A DNA stretch of 64,000 nucleotides, from the NCBI RefSeq assembly GCF_009665255.1, contig NZ_CP035686.1, forward strand, positions 558,001 through 622,000, read 5' to 3'. Shown here one piece after another: positions 55,794 through 64,000 of the stretch. Source of the stretch: Vibrio metoecus. Lineage in GTDB: Bacteria; Pseudomonadota; Gammaproteobacteria; Enterobacterales; Vibrionaceae. How positions within the stretch are numbered: the first letter of the stretch is position 1; each line of letters starts with the position of its first letter. The notes beneath the pieces are model-generated. The model ran no database searches. It saw only the letters and a program-made list of their open reading frames with translations, and was not told the origin of the DNA. The position numbers and the translations under genes are program-made.

Positions 55794-56924
55794 TTGGCAG
55801 AATCCGACGGCCAAGAAAGGACCGAAGAAGCCACCCCCCGAAGGTTGCAGCAGGCCAAGGAAAAAGGCCAAGTTGCGCGTTCGAAGGAGCTGGCTTCGGT
55901 TTCCGTTCTTGTTGTAGGCGCAGTTTCCTTGATGTGGTTTGGCGAAGCATTAGCCCAAGGCCTATTCACGGCTATGCAGCGGCTTTTTTCGCTCAGCCGA
56001 GAAGAGATCTTCGATGTCGGAAAACTGTTCGACATCATAGGTGGCGCGCTGGTTAATTTGTTGCTACCACTGATGATGATTTTGATTACTCTGTTTGCTG
56101 CGGCTTTGATTGGTGCGGCAGGGCTAGGGGGAATTAATTTTTCCGCGGAAGCAGCGATGCCCAAACTCTCCAAAATGAATCCACTGAGTGGGTTTAAGCG
56201 AATGTTCGGTATGCAAAGCTGGGTTGAATTGCTTAAGTCGATTCTAAAAGTCATGTTGGTGGCGGGCGTAGCTTTCTATCTCATCGAAGCTTCGCAAAAA
56301 GATCTGTTTCAACTCAGCTTGGATGTGTATCCGCAAAACATTTTCCATGCGCTCGACATTCTGCTCAACTTTGTACTTCTGATCAGTTGTTCATTACTGG
56401 TGGTGGTGGCAATTGATATTCCATTTCAGATTTGGCAACACGCCAACCAACTGAAAATGACCAAACAGGAAGTGAAAGACGAGTACAAAGACACCGAAGG
56501 TAAACCAGAGGTGAAAGGGCGTATTCGTATGCTGCAACGTGAAGCGGCGCAGCGGCGGATGATGGCTGCACTGCCACAAGCCGATGTGATCATCACCAAC
56601 CCGGAACACTTCTCGGTGGCGCTACGTTATAAGCAAAATACTGATAAAGCCCCTGTGGTGATTGCCAAGGGCGTGGATCATATGGCATTGAAAATTCGTG
56701 AAATTGCGCGGGAATACGATATCGCGATTGTTCCTGCACCGCCTTTGGCGCGAGCCTTGTACCACACCACAGAGCTTGAACAGCAAATTCCGGATGGTTT
56801 GTTCGTGGCGGTGGCGCAAGTGCTAGCGTTCGTCTTCCAGTTAAAACAGTACCGTCGCAAAGGTGGTCAGCGGCCGAAACTCAACGAAGAGAATATGCCT
56901 ATCCCACCGGATATGCGTTACTAA
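55794..56924 (+). CDS. flhB: Flagellar export switch protein FlhB
   Basis: A 376-residue export-gate protein that switches substrate specificity. Four membrane helices in the first 215 residues, then the cytoplasmic domain. The autocleavage loop reads NPEH at 269-272, where Salmonella has NPTH; Asn and Pro needed for cleavage are kept. TTG start at 55794, 5 bases after a perfect AGGAGG. Last flagellar gene in the window. Confidence 0.95.
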   Translation: MAESDGQERTEEATPRRLQQAKEKGQVARSKELASVSVLVVGAVSLMWFGEALAQGLFTAMQRLFSLSREEIFDVGKLFDIIGGALVNLLLPLMMILITLFAAALIGAAGLGGINFSAEAAMPKLSKMNPLSGFKRMFGMQSWVELLKSILKVMLVAGVAFYLIEASQKDLFQLSLDVYPQNIFHALDILLNFVLLISCSLLVVVAIDIPFQIWQHANQLKMTKQEVKDEYKDTEGKPEVKGRIRMLQREAAQRRMMAALPQADVIITNPEHFSVALRYKQNTDKAPVVIAKGVDHMALKIREIAREYDIAIVPAPPLARALYHTTELEQQIPDGLFVAVAQVLAFVFQLKQYRRKGGQRPKLNEENMPIPPDMRY

Positions 56925-56925
56925 C

Positions 56926-57052
56926 TATCCCCTGCCTACTTGAAGCTGCAGCGGTGTTGGCTACGCTCGTTCACCCCAATCACATAGTTATCTATGCTCA
57001 TGGGGATGAACTCACTTGCCGCCTACCTGCAACTCCAAGTAGTTTGGGTATA
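56926..57052 (+). repeat. ERIC element, copy 1
   Basis: A 127-bp imperfect palindrome with the ERIC core GTTGGCTACGCTCGTTCACC, an end TTGCCGCC and AACTCCAAGTAGTTTGGGTA, directly after flhB. The length equals the standard ERIC size. It may form a long RNA hairpin at the end of the flagellar operon and of the convergent smrB. Confidence 0.85.
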
Positions 57053-57066
57053 TCGATTTTAATTCA

Positions 57067-57627
57067 CTATTTCTCAGGAATAGACAGCAGCACCAAGAGC
57101 GCGCCATCACCGCCAAATTCGAGTGGGGCTTGGTGGAACGCGAGTACATCGGGGTGCTGTGCCAGCCACAGTGGAACATTCTGTTTTAAGATGTGCTTGC
57201 CAATGCCATGCTGCACGCAAGCACAATGCACATTCTCTTTTAGGCAGTAGGCGATCATCGCCCCCAATTCGCGTTTTGCTTCTTGCTGAGTCATGCCATG
57301 CATATCCAAAAACACATCTGGCACATACACGCCACGGCGTAGCCTTTTCACTTCGTACTTAGAAACATCGCTACGTGCGTAACGCGTTGGGCCTTCATCA
57401 CTCAGATGGGGCATAAACTCATCGGAGAAATAGAAATCGTTGTCTGAAGCTTCACGCTCGGTACGGCGGATTTCTTTTTGCTTGGGATTTCTGTTTGGCG
57501 CGTGGAGTATGGTATCCTGACGCAACTTTTTTACGCCCTTTACTTCGTCACGAAACAGTGAGAAATCGTCGTCAAGATTATCTTTATCGTTCTTGTTATG
57601 GGTAATTCGGTGATCGTTTTTGCTCAT
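57067..57627 (-). CDS. smrB: Ribosome rescue endonuclease SmrB
   Basis: A 186-residue protein with a charged N-terminal half and a C-terminal Smr domain (about 95-180): VFLDMHGMTQQEAKREL (LDxHG) and VQHGIGKHIL (HGxGxx). SmrB cleaves mRNA at collided ribosomes. Divergent from prmB, as in E. coli. Confidence 0.92.
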   Translation of the reverse strand: MSKNDHRITHNKNDKDNLDDDFSLFRDEVKGVKKLRQDTILHAPNRNPKQKEIRRTEREASDNDFYFSDEFMPHLSDEGPTRYARSDVSKYEVKRLRRGVYVPDVFLDMHGMTQQEAKRELGAMIAYCLKENVHCACVQHGIGKHILKQNVPLWLAQHPDVLAFHQAPLEFGGDGALLVLLSIPEK

Positions 57628-57693
57628 TAGGGTGACGTGTGTTTGTTACTGTAAATGGATGACGCGGTATTGTAGCGCTTTTTGGAGGCAATT

Positions 57694-58626
57694 TTGGATA
57701 AGATTTTCGTTGAGGAAGCGGTTTCTGAACTGCATACCTTGCAAGACATGATTCGTTGGACTGTGAGTCGATTTAACGCTGCTAACCTGTTTTATGGTCA
57801 AGGCACGGATAACGCTTGGGATGAAGCGGTACAACTCATTCTGCCAACGCTCTATCTGCCGATTGATGTGCCTCCGCATGTACTGAGTTCACGCCTGACC
57901 AGCAGCGAGCGCCTGCGTGTGGTTGAACGCGTGATCAAACGTATTAACGATCGTACGCCAGTGGCGTACCTGACCAACAAAGCGTGGTTCTGTGGTCTTG
58001 AGTTCTTTGTTGACCAACGTGTTCTGGTACCGCGTTCACCGATCGGTGAATTGATCCAAAACCGTTTTGAGCCTTGGTTGATTGAAGAACCAACGCGCAT
58101 CATGGATTTGTGTACCGGCAGCGGCTGTATTGCGATTGCTTGTGCCAATGCTTTCCCTGAAGCAGAAGTCGATGCGATTGATATTTCAGTCGATGCGCTG
58201 AACGTTGCCGAGCAAAACATTCAAGATCATGGTCTAGAACAGCAAGTTTTCCCTATCCGTTCCGATCTGTTCCGTGATTTGCCACAAGAGCAGTATGACC
58301 TGATTGTGACCAATCCACCTTATGTGGATCAAGAAGATATGGATAGCCTACCAAGTGAGTTCCGTCATGAACCTGAACTTGGCCTTGCAGCAGGCAGAGA
58401 TGGTCTGAAACTGGCACGCCGTATTCTGGCCAATGCGCCACTCTATCTGAAAGAGAACGGGGTTCTGGTGTGTGAAGTGGGCAACTCCATGGTGCATATG
58501 ATGGAACAGTACCCGCACATCCCATTTACGTGGTTAGAGTTTGAAAATGGTGGCCACGGTGTATTTTTGCTGACTCGTGAGCAGCTTATCGACTGTGCTG
58601 CGGATTTCGCGCTGTACAAAGATTAA
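57694..58626 (+). CDS. prmB: Ribosomal protein uL3 N5-glutamine methyltransferase PrmB
   Basis: A 310-residue SAM-dependent methyltransferase. SAM motif [16 protein letters not shown], catalytic NPPY in [13 protein letters not shown], and a C-terminal GGHGVFLLT. It methylates Gln of ribosomal protein L3. TTG start at 57694, 5 bases after GGAGG; the TTG at 57682 lies before that ribosome site and is rejected. Confidence 0.93.
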   Translation: MDKIFVEEAVSELHTLQDMIRWTVSRFNAANLFYGQGTDNAWDEAVQLILPTLYLPIDVPPHVLSSRLTSSERLRVVERVIKRINDRTPVAYLTNKAWFCGLEFFVDQRVLVPRSPIGELIQNRFEPWLIEEPTRIMDLCTGSGCIAIACANAFPEAEVDAIDISVDALNVAEQNIQDHGLEQQVFPIRSDLFRDLPQEQYDLIVTNPPYVDQEDMDSLPSEFRHEPELGLAAGRDGLKLARRILANAPLYLKENGVLVCEVGNSMVHMMEQYPHIPFTWLEFENGGHGVFLLTREQLIDCAADFALYKD

Positions 58627-58650
58627 TGATGACACGCTGAACTTATTCCC

Positions 58651-58677
58651 ACGCCGACCTTTGAGTCGGCGTTTTTT
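58651..58677 (+). terminator. Terminator of prmB
   Basis: An 8-bp stem ACGCCGAC/GTCGGCGT with a 6-base loop and a T run, 25 bases after the stop. Confidence 0.92.
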
Positions 58678-58855
58678 ATGGCATATAAACAGCCGAAAGA
58701 CCTTGGAGAAGGTGGTGAATAGCACCATTAGGCGATGAAAACGGTCAAATCTGGTCATTTTTAGGACTTTACATCACAAAGCATTAACGCCACTATGAAG
58801 CCACGAAGAACAGTTAATCAGTGAAACTGGAGTTTCACTGTGCATTGAGGAAGTC

Positions 58856-59941
58856 ATGGCAGGAAACAGTATCGGACAACATTTCCGAGTCACCACATTC
58901 GGAGAAAGTCACGGTATCGCACTGGGATGTATTGTCGATGGTTGCCCACCGGGGCTCACCATCAGCGAAGCGGATTTACAAGTGGATCTTGACCGTCGTC
59001 GCCCCGGCACATCGCGTTATACCACCCAGCGTCGCGAGCCGGACGAAGTCAAAATTCTCTCAGGTGTGTTTGAGGGAAAAACCACAGGCACATCGATTGG
59101 GCTTTTGATCGAAAACACCGACCAACGCTCCAAAGATTATTCAGATATCAAAGATAAGTTCCGTCCCGGACATGCGGATTACACCTATCATCAAAAATAT
59201 GGTGTGCGCGATTATCGTGGTGGTGGCCGTTCATCGGCGCGTGAAACTGCCATGCGTGTCGCGGCGGGAGCGATTGCCAAAAAATATCTGCAGCAAGAAT
59301 TTGGCATTGAAGTGCGTGCTTACTTGTCGCAAATGGGTGATGTCGCGATTGATAAAGTGGACTGGAATGAGATTGAAAACAACGATTTCTTCTGCCCTGA
59401 TGTCGATAAAGTGGCCGCCTTTGATGAGCTGATCCGTGAGCTGAAAAAAGAAGGCGATTCGGTCGGCGCGAAAATCCAAGTGGTTGCTACAGGCGTTCCG
59501 GTTGGATTGGGTGAACCTGTGTTTGATCGTCTGGACGCGGATATTGCCCATGCGTTGATGAGCATCAACGCAGTGAAAGGGGTGGAGATTGGTGATGGCT
59601 TTGATGTGGTGCGCCAAAAAGGCAGCCAACATCGTGATCCTCTCACTCCGCAAGGATTCCGTTCTAACCATGCGGGTGGCATTTTAGGTGGCATTTCTAG
59701 CGGGCAGGATATCGTAGCCAATATCGCCCTGAAGCCGACCTCCAGCATTACCGTGCCGGGCGAGACGATTGATGTGAACGGTGAGCCAACCGAGCTTATC
59801 ACTAAAGGTCGCCATGACCCTTGTGTCGGCATTCGCGCAGTACCCATCGCAGAAGCCATGTTGGCAATTGTGCTGATGGATCATCTGCTGCGTCATCGTG
59901 GTCAGAACCACGGTGTCATGACGGCAACACCGAAAATCTAG
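58856..59941 (+). CDS. aroC: Chorismate synthase
   Basis: A 361-residue FMN-dependent enzyme that converts EPSP to chorismate, the last common step to aromatic compounds. Signatures: [20 protein letters not shown] at the N-terminus, [20 protein letters not shown], and [17 protein letters not shown]. Standard length. GAGGAAGTC just precedes the ATG. Confidence 0.97.
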   Translation: MAGNSIGQHFRVTTFGESHGIALGCIVDGCPPGLTISEADLQVDLDRRRPGTSRYTTQRREPDEVKILSGVFEGKTTGTSIGLLIENTDQRSKDYSDIKDKFRPGHADYTYHQKYGVRDYRGGGRSSARETAMRVAAGAIAKKYLQQEFGIEVRAYLSQMGDVAIDKVDWNEIENNDFFCPDVDKVAAFDELIRELKKEGDSVGAKIQVVATGVPVGLGEPVFDRLDADIAHALMSINAVKGVEIGDGFDVVRQKGSQHRDPLTPQGFRSNHAGGILGGISSGQDIVANIALKPTSSITVPGETIDVNGEPTELITKGRHDPCVGIRAVPIAEAMLAIVLMDHLLRHRGQNHGVMTATPKI

Positions 59942-59973
59942 TTTTATCTTTAGAGTTAATCGCTTTAAATGCA

Positions 59974-59999
59974 ACAACGCCCTCAATTGAGGGCGTTGT
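59974..59999. terminator. Perfect 26-bp palindrome after aroC
   Basis: A loopless inverted repeat centred on CAATTG, with arms ACAACGCCCTCAA, lies between the convergent aroC and the TRIC-family gene. There is no T run on either side. Probably a bidirectional terminator. Confidence 0.65.
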
Positions 60000-60044
60000 C
60001 ATATCCGCGACTTAACTGCAAATCGCATAGATAAGGAATGGTTA

Positions 60045-60668
60045 TTAGTGAATCGAGTTCTCGGCTTCCAAATGGAAAGAGGGTAGACGCCATTTAAAAC
60101 GCACAGCAGCCATACGCAGAGTGTAACCCACCACGAGAGTTACCACGGTGCTCACTACATCACTGACACCAAACTCAAGTAGGGTCAGATATAGACCAGA
60201 TGCCATGAGAGCAATCGACGCATACAATTCTTCATGCAATACCAAGGGCGGCTGACGGCAAATCAAATCGCGTAGCAAACCACCAAACACGCCAGTGACT
60301 ACCGCAGAAACTAAACAGATACCGGGATGCAGGCCCATGCGCATTGCCACTTGCGTGCCGATGATTGAAAACACAATCAGGCCTAGCGCATCAAGACGAA
60401 TAAATAAGCCTTTAAGCTTGATCACCCACTTGTATACCCAAGTGGTCAGCACGCCCGCGACACAAGTTATCGCCAGATATTCAGGATTTTTTACCCAGCC
60501 GAGTGGGTAGTGGCCCAGCAAAATATCACGCACTGTGCCACCGCCAATCGCGGTGGCGCTGGCGACCAGCATGACGCCAAACCAGTCCATTTTGCGACGG
60601 CCGGCACTCAACGCTCCGGTCATGGCTTCCGCCGTGATCCCAATGATATACAAAACACTCAGCAGCAT
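60045..60668 (-). CDS. TRIC-family (UPF0126) membrane protein
   Basis: A 207-residue protein with seven membrane segments made of two repeats, each with the glycine motif (AIGGGTVRDILL and GVFGGLLRDLIC). This is the prokaryotic TRIC cation-channel/YicG-like family; some members affect glycine uptake. Substrate here unknown. Last gene before ERIC copy 2. Confidence 0.85.
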   Translation of the reverse strand: MLLSVLYIIGITAEAMTGALSAGRRKMDWFGVMLVASATAIGGGTVRDILLGHYPLGWVKNPEYLAITCVAGVLTTWVYKWVIKLKGLFIRLDALGLIVFSIIGTQVAMRMGLHPGICLVSAVVTGVFGGLLRDLICRQPPLVLHEELYASIALMASGLYLTLLEFGVSDVVSTVVTLVVGYTLRMAAVRFKWRLPSFHLEAENSIH

Positions 60669-60696
60669 GCATCACCTCATTCAACAGCAGAGGATA

Positions 60697-60823
60697 TATA
60701 CCCTTCCTACTTGAAGCTGCAGCGGTGTTGGCTACGCTCGTTCACCCCAATCACATAGTTTGCCTATGCTCATTGGGATGAGTTCATTTGCCGTCCACCT
60801 GAAACTCCAAGTAGTTTGGTATA
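60697..60823 (+). repeat. ERIC element, copy 2
   Basis: A second 127-bp ERIC in the same orientation as copy 1, sharing the block from CCTACTTGAAGCTGCAGCGG through the Cs before AATCACATAGTT. It differs at scattered positions in the right half. It lies upstream of the TRIC-family gene and about 210 bases before epmC. Confidence 0.85.
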
Positions 60824-61036
60824 GAAAAATTAAGGCGAAATTCTAGGGTTTATCCTAGGAAATAAACAATGATTTTTTATAAGGTGAATGTGATTTAAAT
60901 TAGTAAAACTAATGAGTTAATGGTTGGAGTAACCCAAACGTTTTCCGAGTAGATATCTTCGGTGTGAGGTTTAGTTCTTTACCCGATGGAAAAAAATCTC
61001 CAGAATGCACGCCGTCACTCCTATTTGCCATGCACT
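60824..61036. other. Leader region of epmC
   Basis: AT-rich intergenic DNA between ERIC copy 2 and epmC. It probably contains the epmC promoter. I see no extra gene or hairpin. The frame of epmC is open back to 60986. Confidence 0.5.
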
Positions 61037-61567
61037 ATGAACCATCAATACCAAGACTTAGTTGACATTTTCAACCAGACTTTTTACCGCGACTACAACA
61101 CCCAATTAGAGCTGGGCGGCGATGAGCCGATCTACTTACCTGCCGATGAGCAAGTGAGTTATCACCGGATCATTTTTGCTCGTGGCTTTTACGCCTCTGC
61201 TTTGCATGAAATCGCTCACTGGTGTGTGGCTGGGCCGCAGCGACGTTTGCTCGAAGATTTTGGTTATTGGTATGAACCGGATGGACGTACCGCGCAAGTG
61301 CAGGCGGAGTTTGAAAAAGTGGAAATTCGTCCGCAAGCTTATGAGTGGATTTTAGCCATGAGCGCAGGCTTTCCCTTCTCGGTGAGTTGTGACAACCTGA
61401 GCGGTGATTTTGAGCCAGACCGTTTGGCTTTTATGAGCAAGGTGCACAGTGAAGTGCTCAAGATTCTTGAACAAGGTTTACCGCAGCGAGTGAAGATGTT
61501 GTCGGAGGCGTTGCGCGCTTTTTACCAAACGCCTGCCTTGCTGCCGGAGCACTTTGCGGTTAAATAA
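61037..61567 (+). CDS. epmC: Elongation factor P hydroxylase EpmC
   Basis: A 176-residue protein of the YfcM family that hydroxylates the beta-lysyl-lysine of EF-P. HEIAHWCVAGPQRR provides the metal-binding His pair; DEPIYLPADEQV and SCDNLSGDFEPDRL are conserved with E. coli. I start at ATG 61037 (MNHQYQDL) by homology; ATG 60986 would add 17 residues. Neither has a clear ribosome site. Upstream of yfcL, as in E. coli. Confidence 0.9.
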   Translation: MNHQYQDLVDIFNQTFYRDYNTQLELGGDEPIYLPADEQVSYHRIIFARGFYASALHEIAHWCVAGPQRRLLEDFGYWYEPDGRTAQVQAEFEKVEIRPQAYEWILAMSAGFPFSVSCDNLSGDFEPDRLAFMSKVHSEVLKILEQGLPQRVKMLSEALRAFYQTPALLPEHFAVK

Positions 61568-61605
61568 CCCTAGGTGAAAACCATTTATCCATTAACGAGA
61601 AGCTG

Positions 61606-61869
61606 ATGATTATTGAATTTGAAGAAAAACTGCTGGATCTGATTGATGCACAAGTCGTTAACGCGTCCAGTGATGAGCTGTTTGCGGGTGGCTATTTACG
61701 TGGACACATTTCACTTTCTGCGGCGCAGTGTGAAGAGGAAGGGATTACCGAACTTGATGTGCTCAAGCAACGCATTGAACAAAGTTTAGAGGCTGCGCGT
61801 TCAGAGTTGAGCCCTGCCGACCGCGCGATTGTGGCTGAGCTTTGGCAACAGCTGGCCACGCAAGCGTAA
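61606..61869 (+). CDS. yfcL: YfcL family protein
   Basis: An 87-residue acidic, helical protein of the YfcL family, 38 bases after epmC. Function unknown; the epmC-yfcL pairing near mnmC and aroC is conserved in gammaproteobacteria. Confidence 0.85.
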   Translation: MIIEFEEKLLDLIDAQVVNASSDELFAGGYLRGHISLSAAQCEEEGITELDVLKQRIEQSLEAARSELSPADRAIVAELWQQLATQA

Positions 61870-61886
61870 CCAAACCATCCGGTATT

Positions 61887-61926
61887 ATCGCGAAAGTCGC
61901 CATGAGTAGAGTAAGGCTTTCGCGAT
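61887..61926 (+). terminator. Hairpin after yfcL
   Basis: A perfect 10-bp stem ATCGCGAAAG/CTTTCGCGAT with a 20-base loop and weak T tail, 18 bases after the stop. Confidence 0.55.
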
Positions 61927-62065
61927 TTCCCCACGTTTTTGCTCAACTCTCCAGTGCTAAAAGTCTGTTGTTCAAACTTTCTGAACAACTAAGTAAAAAA
62001 ATCAGGATTGTTGCTCGTCCATTTCCCGACTAATCTTGCTTTAACACTAGTCAGGGGAAACCACC

Positions 62066-62593
62066 ATGAAAATTATTGCCTTCGGTGCCAGCACCAGTTC
62101 AACTTCAATCAATAAAGCGCTTGCTACTTTTACTGCAAATCTAATTGATGGAGCACAAGTCCAAGTGCTGAATATCAACGATTATTCTGTACCTATGTTT
62201 AACGAAGATCTGGAAAAAGAGATCGGCCAAGCCGAAGGTGCACAAGCCTTTTTACGCGATCTTGCACAAGCAGATGCTTTCGTGATTTCGTTTGCTGAGC
62301 ACAATGGCCACTACCCTGCGGCGTACAAAAACCTGTTCGATTGGGCAAGTCGCATCAATCGTGCGATGTTTGGTGATAAGCCTGCAGTTTACCTTTCTAC
62401 CTCTCCAGGTCCTGGCGGTGCTCAATCAGTGCTTGCTGCGGCTACTGCTTCAGCGCCTTTCTTTGGGGGTAACGTGAAAGCATCGGTTTCAGTACCTAGC
62501 TTCTACGATAACTTCGATCTTGAGCAAGGGGTTGTGACCAAGCCTGAGATTGTTGCAGAGCTGAAAGCGGCCGTGGCTAAACTCAGCGCCTAA
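62066..62593 (+). CDS. NADPH-dependent FMN reductase family protein
   Basis: A 175-residue flavodoxin-like protein. FMN phosphate loop AFGASTSSTSINKALA at the N-terminus; FAEHNGHYPAAYKNLFDW is the family mid-segment, followed by LSTSPGPGGAQSVL. Predicted NAD(P)H-dependent flavin or quinone reductase. Physiological substrate unknown. GGGGAAACC precedes the ATG. Confidence 0.82.
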   Translation: MKIIAFGASTSSTSINKALATFTANLIDGAQVQVLNINDYSVPMFNEDLEKEIGQAEGAQAFLRDLAQADAFVISFAEHNGHYPAAYKNLFDWASRINRAMFGDKPAVYLSTSPGPGGAQSVLAAATASAPFFGGNVKASVSVPSFYDNFDLEQGVVTKPEIVAELKAAVAKLSA

Positions 62594-62624
62594 GAAAAAA
62601 TTGTCCATTAAGTCCTAAATGTTG

Positions 62625-62650
62625 AAAGCCTCGCATAGCGAGGCTTTTTT
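62625..62650. terminator. Terminator between the flavin reductase gene and mnmC
   Basis: A 10-bp stem AAAGCCTCGC/GCGAGGCTTT with loop ATA and six T residues serves the flavin reductase gene and possibly the convergent mnmC. Confidence 0.9.
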
Positions 62651-62671
62651 GATCGGCGTTGATAGCCCTTA

Positions 62672-64000
62672 TCAGACTTTTTGTGTAAGCGCCTTGCCTT
62701 TACGCAGCTTTCGAACCCACATGCGGCAAGGGTGTAACTGTTCGAGCAGATCCACGCTTAGTGGCATGGGATCGCCACACATTTGCGAAGCGAGAAGTTC
62801 AGCCATCAGCGGCGCGCTACTTAAACCGCGTGAGCCAAGCCCTGCAAACGCATAAAGTTGTGGATAGAGCGCGATTGGCTCGACTTCTTGCTGATGAGCT
62901 AAATCGCGATATTGCTCGATTATTTTCGAAAATTCGCCGACATTGCCGACAAAAGGCAGATGATCGCGGCTGACACAGCGTACGCCTTGGCGTGACTGAT
63001 TGCCGCTGACATCCACTTCTAATGGCCAAGTTTGCTCCGGCAAGCAGTGAATCAGCTTTTGCGCATTTTCGCGTTGTGCTTGCGCATCAAAAGTCGCATC
63101 AAGGTGCTGGCGATCATAACTTGCCCCAATACAGTGATGTCCATTTTGTTGGCTAACCGGGGTCATATAGCCATCGTAGCAAAGTACGCTCTTGATTTTG
63201 CTGAGTGTGCCGGTGGTCGGAATATGGCTGACTTGGCCTTTCACCTTGCCCAGTGGCAAGTTGGCGGTTTGTGTTACGCTGTCAAACTGATGGCCACTGG
63301 CAATCACTACGCACTGATGTGACATGAGTTTGTCGCCACTACGTAGCTGCCACTGCTGAGTCTCTGGCTGCCAAGTCAGGGCATCAATGGGAGAGTTATA
63401 ATGCGCAGTGAGCTTGCCTTGCTGCTCTAAGAGATGGATTAAGCCTTGAGTGAGTTCTGCTGGGCAGAGCCAGCCACCGAGCGGATAATGCACACTGGCT
63501 TGATCAACAGGCACTCCGACTTGTTGATTGGTGTGCTCTGCGGATAAACCATGTACTAATTGTTCTGGGAAATTACCCTCAAGCATACTGGTGAGCTTTT
63601 GGGCTGCCTTTTCATCCCACATTAATTGGGTAACACCGCACCAATCGTGGTCAAAGGTTACCTGCTCAGCCGCTTGTTCAATAAATTGACGCGCAAACAG
63701 AAATGCTGGAGCAAACACTCGTGAAACCGAATTGTGATCACCACTGAGTAGCGGATAGACCGCACCTTGTCGGTTACCGGATGCGCCTTGTGCTGGTTTT
63801 TCATCGGCGCAATAGAGGGTTACTGAAATGCCGCGTTTGGCTAGTGTTGTAGCGAGTGTGGCACTAGCGACTCCACCACCAATAATTGCCACATCTCGCA
63901 GGCCGTTGGTGGCTTCAAAACGAAATTCTGGCGCAATATTGGTGTAAGGTACTTTTTCACTCAGATTGCCGGCAATCATTTCGCGTTTGGTACCAAAACC
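62672..64000 (-). CDS. mnmC: MnmC, FAD oxidoreductase part (5' end outside the window)
   Basis: The minus-strand frame is open to the window edge (GFGTKRE before the first internal Met), so this is the C-terminal part of bifunctional MnmC. FAD-binding motif [23 protein letters not shown]-terminal [20 protein letters not shown]. This domain removes the carboxymethyl group from cmnm5(s2)U34 in tRNA; the methyltransferase domain lies beyond 64000. Near epmC, yfcL and aroC, as is usual. Confidence 0.92.
   Translation of the reverse strand, partial: GFGTKREMIAGNLSEKVPYTNIAPEFRFEATNGLRDVAIIGGGVASATLATTLAKRGISVTLYCADEKPAQGASGNRQGAVYPLLSGDHNSVSRVFAPAFLFARQFIEQAAEQVTFDHDWCGVTQLMWDEKAAQKLTSMLEGNFPEQLVHGLSAEHTNQQVGVPVDQASVHYPLGGWLCPAELTQGLIHLLEQQGKLTAHYNSPIDALTWQPETQQWQLRSGDKLMSHQCVVIASGHQFDSVTQTANLPLGKVKGQVSHIPTTGTLSKIKSVLCYDGYMTPVSQQNGHHCIGASYDRQHLDATFDAQAQRENAQKLIHCLPEQTWPLEVDVSGNQSRQGVRCVSRDHLPFVGNVGEFSKIIEQYRDLAHQQEVEPIALYPQLYAFAGLGSRGLSSAPLMAELLASQMCGDPMPLSVDLLEQLHPCRMWVRKLRKGKALTQKV

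Noticed and set aside
57682..57693. Upstream TTG start of PrmB
   Set aside because: The GGAGG ribosome site lies downstream of this TTG and correctly spaced for the TTG at 57694.

Overview
The window is chromosomal DNA of a Vibrio very close to Vibrio cholerae (V. cholerae, V. metoecus or V. mimicus type). The flagellar block has the V. cholerae order flaE-flaD-flaB-flaG-fliD-flaI-fliS-flrA-flrB-flrC-fliEFGHIJ-fliKLMNOPQR-flhB. Regulator residues keep V. cholerae numbering (FlrA R135 and R176, FlrC D54 and M114). There are two ERIC repeats of 127 bp. The rest is ordinary gammaproteobacterial core: nutA, ybaK, uraA, bepA, perM, bcp-gcvR divergent from dapA-bamC, dapE, smrB/prmB, aroC, epmC-yfcL and mnmC (cut by the right window edge).

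Layout: 1-9.9 kb holds nucleotide salvage and envelope or housekeeping genes. 10-12 kb holds a chemoreceptor with a sigma-28-type promoter. 12-20.3 kb holds lysine and cell-wall genes (dapA, bamC, dapE, a VanY-type peptidase), several small DUF genes and a DyP peroxidase. 20.4-31.7 kb is a nine-gene catabolic cluster lying between the DyP gene and the flaE promoter. 31.8-56.9 kb is the polar flagellum locus. 56.9-64 kb holds smrB, prmB, aroC, a TRIC-family gene, epmC, yfcL, a flavin reductase and the 3' part of mnmC.

The 20.4-31.7 kb cluster is the most interesting part. It encodes a secreted GH20 hexosaminidase, a YbhE-type lactonase, a Na+/solute symporter, a D-aminoacylase-like deacylase, a DSD1-type PLP/zinc dehydratase, RidA, a KDG kinase, a KDPG aldolase and an RpiR/SIS regulator. 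Together these read as a complete route for C1-oxidised chitin ends: release of N-acetyl-glucosaminic acid (GlcNAc1A), uptake, deacetylation to glucosaminate, PLP-dependent ammonia loss to KDG, phosphorylation, and cleavage to pyruvate and glyceraldehyde-3-phosphate. This matches the kind of oxidative chitin pathway described in Pseudoalteromonas. It would be the intracellular sequel to a chitin LPMO such as V. cholerae GbpA. The assignment is inferred from gene content and motifs.

Three genes are broken by a single missing base, each in a G run on the coding strand: the GH20 hexosaminidase, flaG and an ArsC-family gene next to wrbA. The shared pattern suggests either homopolymer sequencing error or slippage, and all three should be checked before being called pseudogenes.

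Promoter-like elements fit the flagellar hierarchy. Sigma-54 -24/-12 elements precede flrB, fliE and fliK. Sigma-28 elements precede flaE, flaD, flaB and the chemoreceptor gene.
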